Below the pieces are notes generated by a model. It was not told the origin of the DNA, did no database searches, and saw only the letters and a program-made list of their open reading frames with translations. DNA of 64,000 nucleotides from Aselliscus stoliczkanus (lineage: Eukaryota > Chordata > Mammalia > Chiroptera > Hipposideridae), in assembly GCA_033961575.1 (NCBI GenBank), contig CM066729.1, positions 93,251,001 to 93,315,000 on the forward strand, given 5' to 3'. Position numbers and translations under genes: made by a program. Positions 60,801 through 64,000 of the stretch are shown one piece after another. Numbering within the stretch: the first letter of the stretch is position 1; each line of letters opens with the position of its first letter.

Positions 60801-61765
60801 ATCAGCATAAAACTGGTATTTACCCTCAAGGTGCTTAATATTTATCAAGATATAATTTTGAACTCTGAAATGTTTAAAATCAAGTAATTGATTCTATTCA
60901 CAGTGTCTGACCTACATATATTTAGTTGTTCAGGTTAAATCATGTGTTAAACAATAATTTGATTTATAAGGTTATCAATTTTCATTATTAAGCAACCTTA
61001 TTTATAATAGAAATGATAATAGAATAGCATTTTTAGCAAATGATACATTTTAAATTATTGTATTCATTCATTTGACATGAGTGAATAATGCTGTGAGGCA
61101 GCTCATTCGAATTTAAAATTAGAAAATCAATTTAAAGAATTTAAGTGGTTTGCTAAATTCACATAGGTGATATATATATATATATATATGAAACTCAGTA
61201 TTTCTTTACTACTAATGCAGTGTTTCATTCTCATGTCCAAATCTCAATGCTTTTTTCTTTGCTATGTCAGCACTGTTTGCAGTCTCATAGCACTTGTTTA
61301 TAGCTTTGCAAAAGGGGAACCAGCCAAATGAATGTTGGTGGATAATTGCAAGTCAACACTAATTATAAAATAAGCCAATAGTTATTCCTAATAACAGTAG
61401 ACCCTGTTGTATTTCTTCAAATAATTTGGGCCTCTTTGATTTTATTTCTTAATAATTTTTTTTCTCCTGCTTTCACTTGCATTTTGATGTTGGAAAGTCA
61501 TCCTTGAAGAAGTTGCCTTGAACTTGATTGGAAAAGAAAACTGCCTGGATTTAGTTTATTACACATAATGTACCCCCTAATCTGAGGTTCTTACGAATTA
61601 TCAAATAAAATATGGAAATATCCTTAAACATTAATCACAAATAAGTATTTAAGTAACAAACATTTTGCAACATTATTGTGATATAACATATCACAATAAA
61701 TATAAATCCATAACTGCAAATTAATTTAAATGTATAACACAGATATTTTTGCATTGTTAACTCTT
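57046..61765. other. Unique AT-rich DNA; (TA)n tracts; possible conserved patches
   Basis: About 4.7 kb with no recognised repeat family or gene. (TA)n lies at 57821-57867 and 61171-61190. An 89-codon frame at 58396-58665 has no recognisable domain. The 57400-57730 and 61200-61570 stretches have a motif-rich, non-repetitive texture. Confidence 0.45.
57821..57867. repeat. (TA)n microsatellite
   Basis: About 23 AT units. Confidence 0.97.
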
Positions 61766-61777
61766 CCTATCGGTTTT

Positions 61778-61907
61778 TGTTTGTTTGTTTGTTTGTTTGT
61801 TTGTTTGTTTTCTGAGGGCAGTGTCACTGGCCCTCATATGTGGGACCTGAACCGGGGCCACTGACTTCCTAAACCAGCACTTAACCACTGTGCCACTCGG
61901 CCGGCCC
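61778..61907 (-). mobile_element. Short tRNA-derived SINE with (GTTT)n tail, antisense
   Basis: (TTTG)n tail, 'gagggcagtgtcactggccc', antisense B box 'gggacctgaacc' and 'cactcggccggccc'. The duplication CCTATCGGTTTT / CCTATCTGTTTT flanks it (61766-61777 and 61908-61919), one mismatch. Confidence 0.94.
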
Positions 61908-61919
61908 CCTATCTGTTTT

Positions 61920-62766
61920 ATAATTATCTTTTTACAAGTTCTACTAGAGCTCTCTCCCTATATATTTTACTATCATCCCAGGATCTATATTTAGAAAAAC
62001 AAACTTTCTGCTTTAACACATTTGGCATGTGCTTATCAGACTTATTGTCTTATTATCACATGTCAATAACCTACACAGTTTCAATACTTTTTTAGAGGAA
62101 GTTCTTGGTCTGTCTCACAGATGCCCTCAACATTCTGAGCCTGTATCATTACACCGTTCTCCACAATAGGTCATCCTTTGGTAGAAAGAAGACCAGCCTC
62201 TACTGAACACATTTCAAAGTAGTATCATAGAAATATTTGTTTGCTTAATTTAATATTCTCAATGCTACAAGTGAGGTTACGTTTCAAGAATTGCGCTTTA
62301 ATATGAGAAAATAAATTGAGGGCTTTTATTTTATTTATTTAATTATTTATTTTATTTAATTTTATTTTTTTAAATCAATTCCTCATTCTCAAAAAAACTA
62401 TAGCCTTCTTCCCCTTTTCACAACTTTGCATATGGCCTGGACAACTTTATAATTCTTCTAAATATTCAAATCATGGCCCTATTTGAATTTTTATCTTATA
62501 TCTGATGTGTTTCATCAAAGGAGTGTGATAATTCATAAAAGTGTGAACTTATTACCTGAAATTATATATCCCTTAAAATTAAAACTTCATAAAATATAAG
62601 TAAGGTGGGGGCATGGACATCGTTTTGTTCTTTATTGAATCCCTCAAACTTGGTGCATATCTGGTATGGGAAGAATAGGTAGTGTTCATGTGTTGATGAA
62701 AGACTTATTGTGTTCATATCGTTCCAGCATTTCTATAAATGTTAATAATCTTGGCAAATCATGTAC
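61920..62766. other. AT-rich DNA
   Basis: (ATTT)-rich at 62325-62370. No gene recognised. Confidence 0.5.
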
Positions 62767-63425
62767 TGTGGTCACACAGCAGCCTAGCCATCTGTCCTCA
62801 TGCACCTTTCCTTAACAACAGATCCTCATGGAGACAGTACTGTCACTGTGCTTATGGCAATTCCCCATGGGACCCCAGAAAGAGGGATGCTTAGTCAAAG
62901 ATGGGTATGACCCTAGTGGCCAATAGGACAACCCAAGCCAGACATAGTCACGAAGGTACCATGGGAGGAATCATGGAGGTGAAGAACATGGGCCAAAGAC
63001 CCCTTGTCTTCAGTGCTGACAGCCTGCCTGAGAATGAAACCTAACCAGGTGATAACATCTGTTCTCCATGCATTCTTGTCTCTAAGCCTCAGCATGAGAA
63101 GTTTCTGTCTCTCAGGATGTACGTGTACACAGGTCATGGAACTTTCAGTAAAGGCAGCCTGTAGGCCATGGTGTCATTTGACTCTGAGCTAAGTTCTCTG
63201 GTATAATGGATGTGACTTACAGACCGTGGAAAAACAATGCCACTTCCCTGTGTGTAACCCAATAAAAGCCTCAGTCAAGCTCAATGCGGGGCTCTTTGTC
63301 CTAGAGGCACTGAGTCCCCTGGCTAGCACTGCTTTTGAACTATCCTTTGTCTATTGTCTTTATTTTCTGTTTCTCATCCCCGGTCCCTTCAGAACTCCTA
63401 TGGCCCTGTTGTGCAGGATGCAACA
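62767..63425 (+). mobile_element. Solo LTR, betaretrovirus-like family (copy 6, sense)
   Basis: The only plus-strand copy: TGTGGTCACACAGCAGCC start, 'ctgagctaagttctctgg' in U3, 'caataaaagcctcagtcaag' as polyadenylation region, and GGATGCAACA end. 659 bp. Flanks ATGTAC (62761-62766) and ATGTAG (63426-63431) are a 6-bp duplication with one change. Confidence 0.93.
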
Positions 63426-63431
63426 ATGTAG

Positions 63432-64000
63432 TATATTTTTAGTACCATGTATTGATTATATTCCCCCAACTGTCTTTCCTATCCCTGTGGTAATATTGTA
63501 CTTACTAATTTATGTTGTCTCGTCCCTTCCCTTCTTCCCTCATCCTCGCCCCTCCCCATCAAGCAATCATCAGTTTTTCCTCTGTGTCCGAGACTATTTC
63601 TCTTTACATTGCTCATTTATTCAGTTCTTTAGATTCCAGATATAAGTGATATCATATGGTATTTGTCTTTCTCTGACTGACTTATTTCTCTTAGCATAAT
63701 GTTCTCTAGGTCCATCCACATCATTGCAAATGGTAAGATTTCATTCTTCTTTATAGCTGCATAATACTCCATTGTGTAAATGTACCACGGTTTCTTAATC
63801 CAGTCATCTACCTATGGGCATTTTGATTGTTTCCAAGTCTTGGCTATTGTAAACAGTGCTGCAATGAACATAGTGGTGCATATATTTTTTCGAATTAGTG
63901 TCTTGGGTTTCTCTGGATAAATGCCTAGGAGTGGAATTGCTGGGCCAAAAGGTAGTTCCATTTCCAGTTTTTTGAGATACCTCCATACTGACTTCCATAG
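63432..64000 (-). mobile_element. L1 3' end, antisense, continuing past the window
   Basis: 'ttagattccagatataagtg', 'taggtccatccacatcattg', 'ataatactccattgtgtaaa' and 'taggagtggaattgctgggc' are the antisense L1 3' UTR and ORF2 end, less diverged than the L1M pieces. The LTR insertion lies at its left edge. Confidence 0.88.

Overview
This window is mammalian nuclear DNA, almost certainly from a bat. It is AT-rich, has no recognisable spliced gene, and is filled with mammalian retrotransposons. The lineage clues are: at least eleven copies of a tRNA-derived SINE with a GGCCGGC head and a 'GGGCCAGTGACACTGCCCT' segment, including two ~440-490 bp long forms ending in CAATAAAATCTT; one SINE of a different, Ves-like design; relatively fresh DNA transposons (mariner, hAT, pogo-like) of the sort common in bats but rare in most placentals; and ancient L1M, MIR and MaLR relics shared by all placentals. 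A rhinolophoid-type bat is my best guess from the SINE type. Species was not determined.

The only gene-like object is a processed retrocopy of PSME3 (PA28-gamma/REG-gamma) on the minus strand at 40616-43887. It is essentially full length, with a GC-rich 5' UTR, a coding region without introns, a ~2.2 kb 3' UTR, an AATAAA signal and an A-tail, between perfect 16-bp target-site duplications. Its reading frame is open for 239 codons and is cut by one nonsense codon that removes the last 15 residues.

Layout: 1-320 MaLR-like LTR end; 845-2935 old antisense L1; 7690-9448 twin-primed (5'-inverted) L1 followed by a mariner relic (9450-10002); 10.4-15.2 kb mostly unique; 15.2-19.4 kb a SINE cluster, an ERVL-type LTR and an hAT element with 8-bp duplications; 19.8-23.0 kb a three-level nest (SINE in LTR in LTR) and a second sister LTR; 21.6-26.0 kb L1/HAL1 fragments; 28.2 kb a pogo-like MITE; 29.9 kb a mariner MITE; 32.7-33.3 kb a solo LTR; 34.3-35.6 kb a complete but degenerate mariner; 38.8-40.2 kb LTR, RTE fragment and a MaLR-like LTR carrying a second mariner MITE; 40.6-43.9 kb the PSME3 retrocopy; 44.2-44.8 kb a solo LTR with perfect TSD; 46.4-47.5 kb a second twin-primed L1; 48-62 kb sparse repeats and unique AT-rich DNA with possible conserved noncoding patches; 62.8-63.4 kb a plus-strand solo LTR beside an L1 that runs off the window.

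The elements do not form a functional gene set. The window reads as a gene-poor interval or large intron that records successive insertions. The most notable objects are the PSME3 retrocopy, the mariner with its two palindromic derivatives, the six related solo LTRs, and several insertions whose target-site duplications can be read directly.
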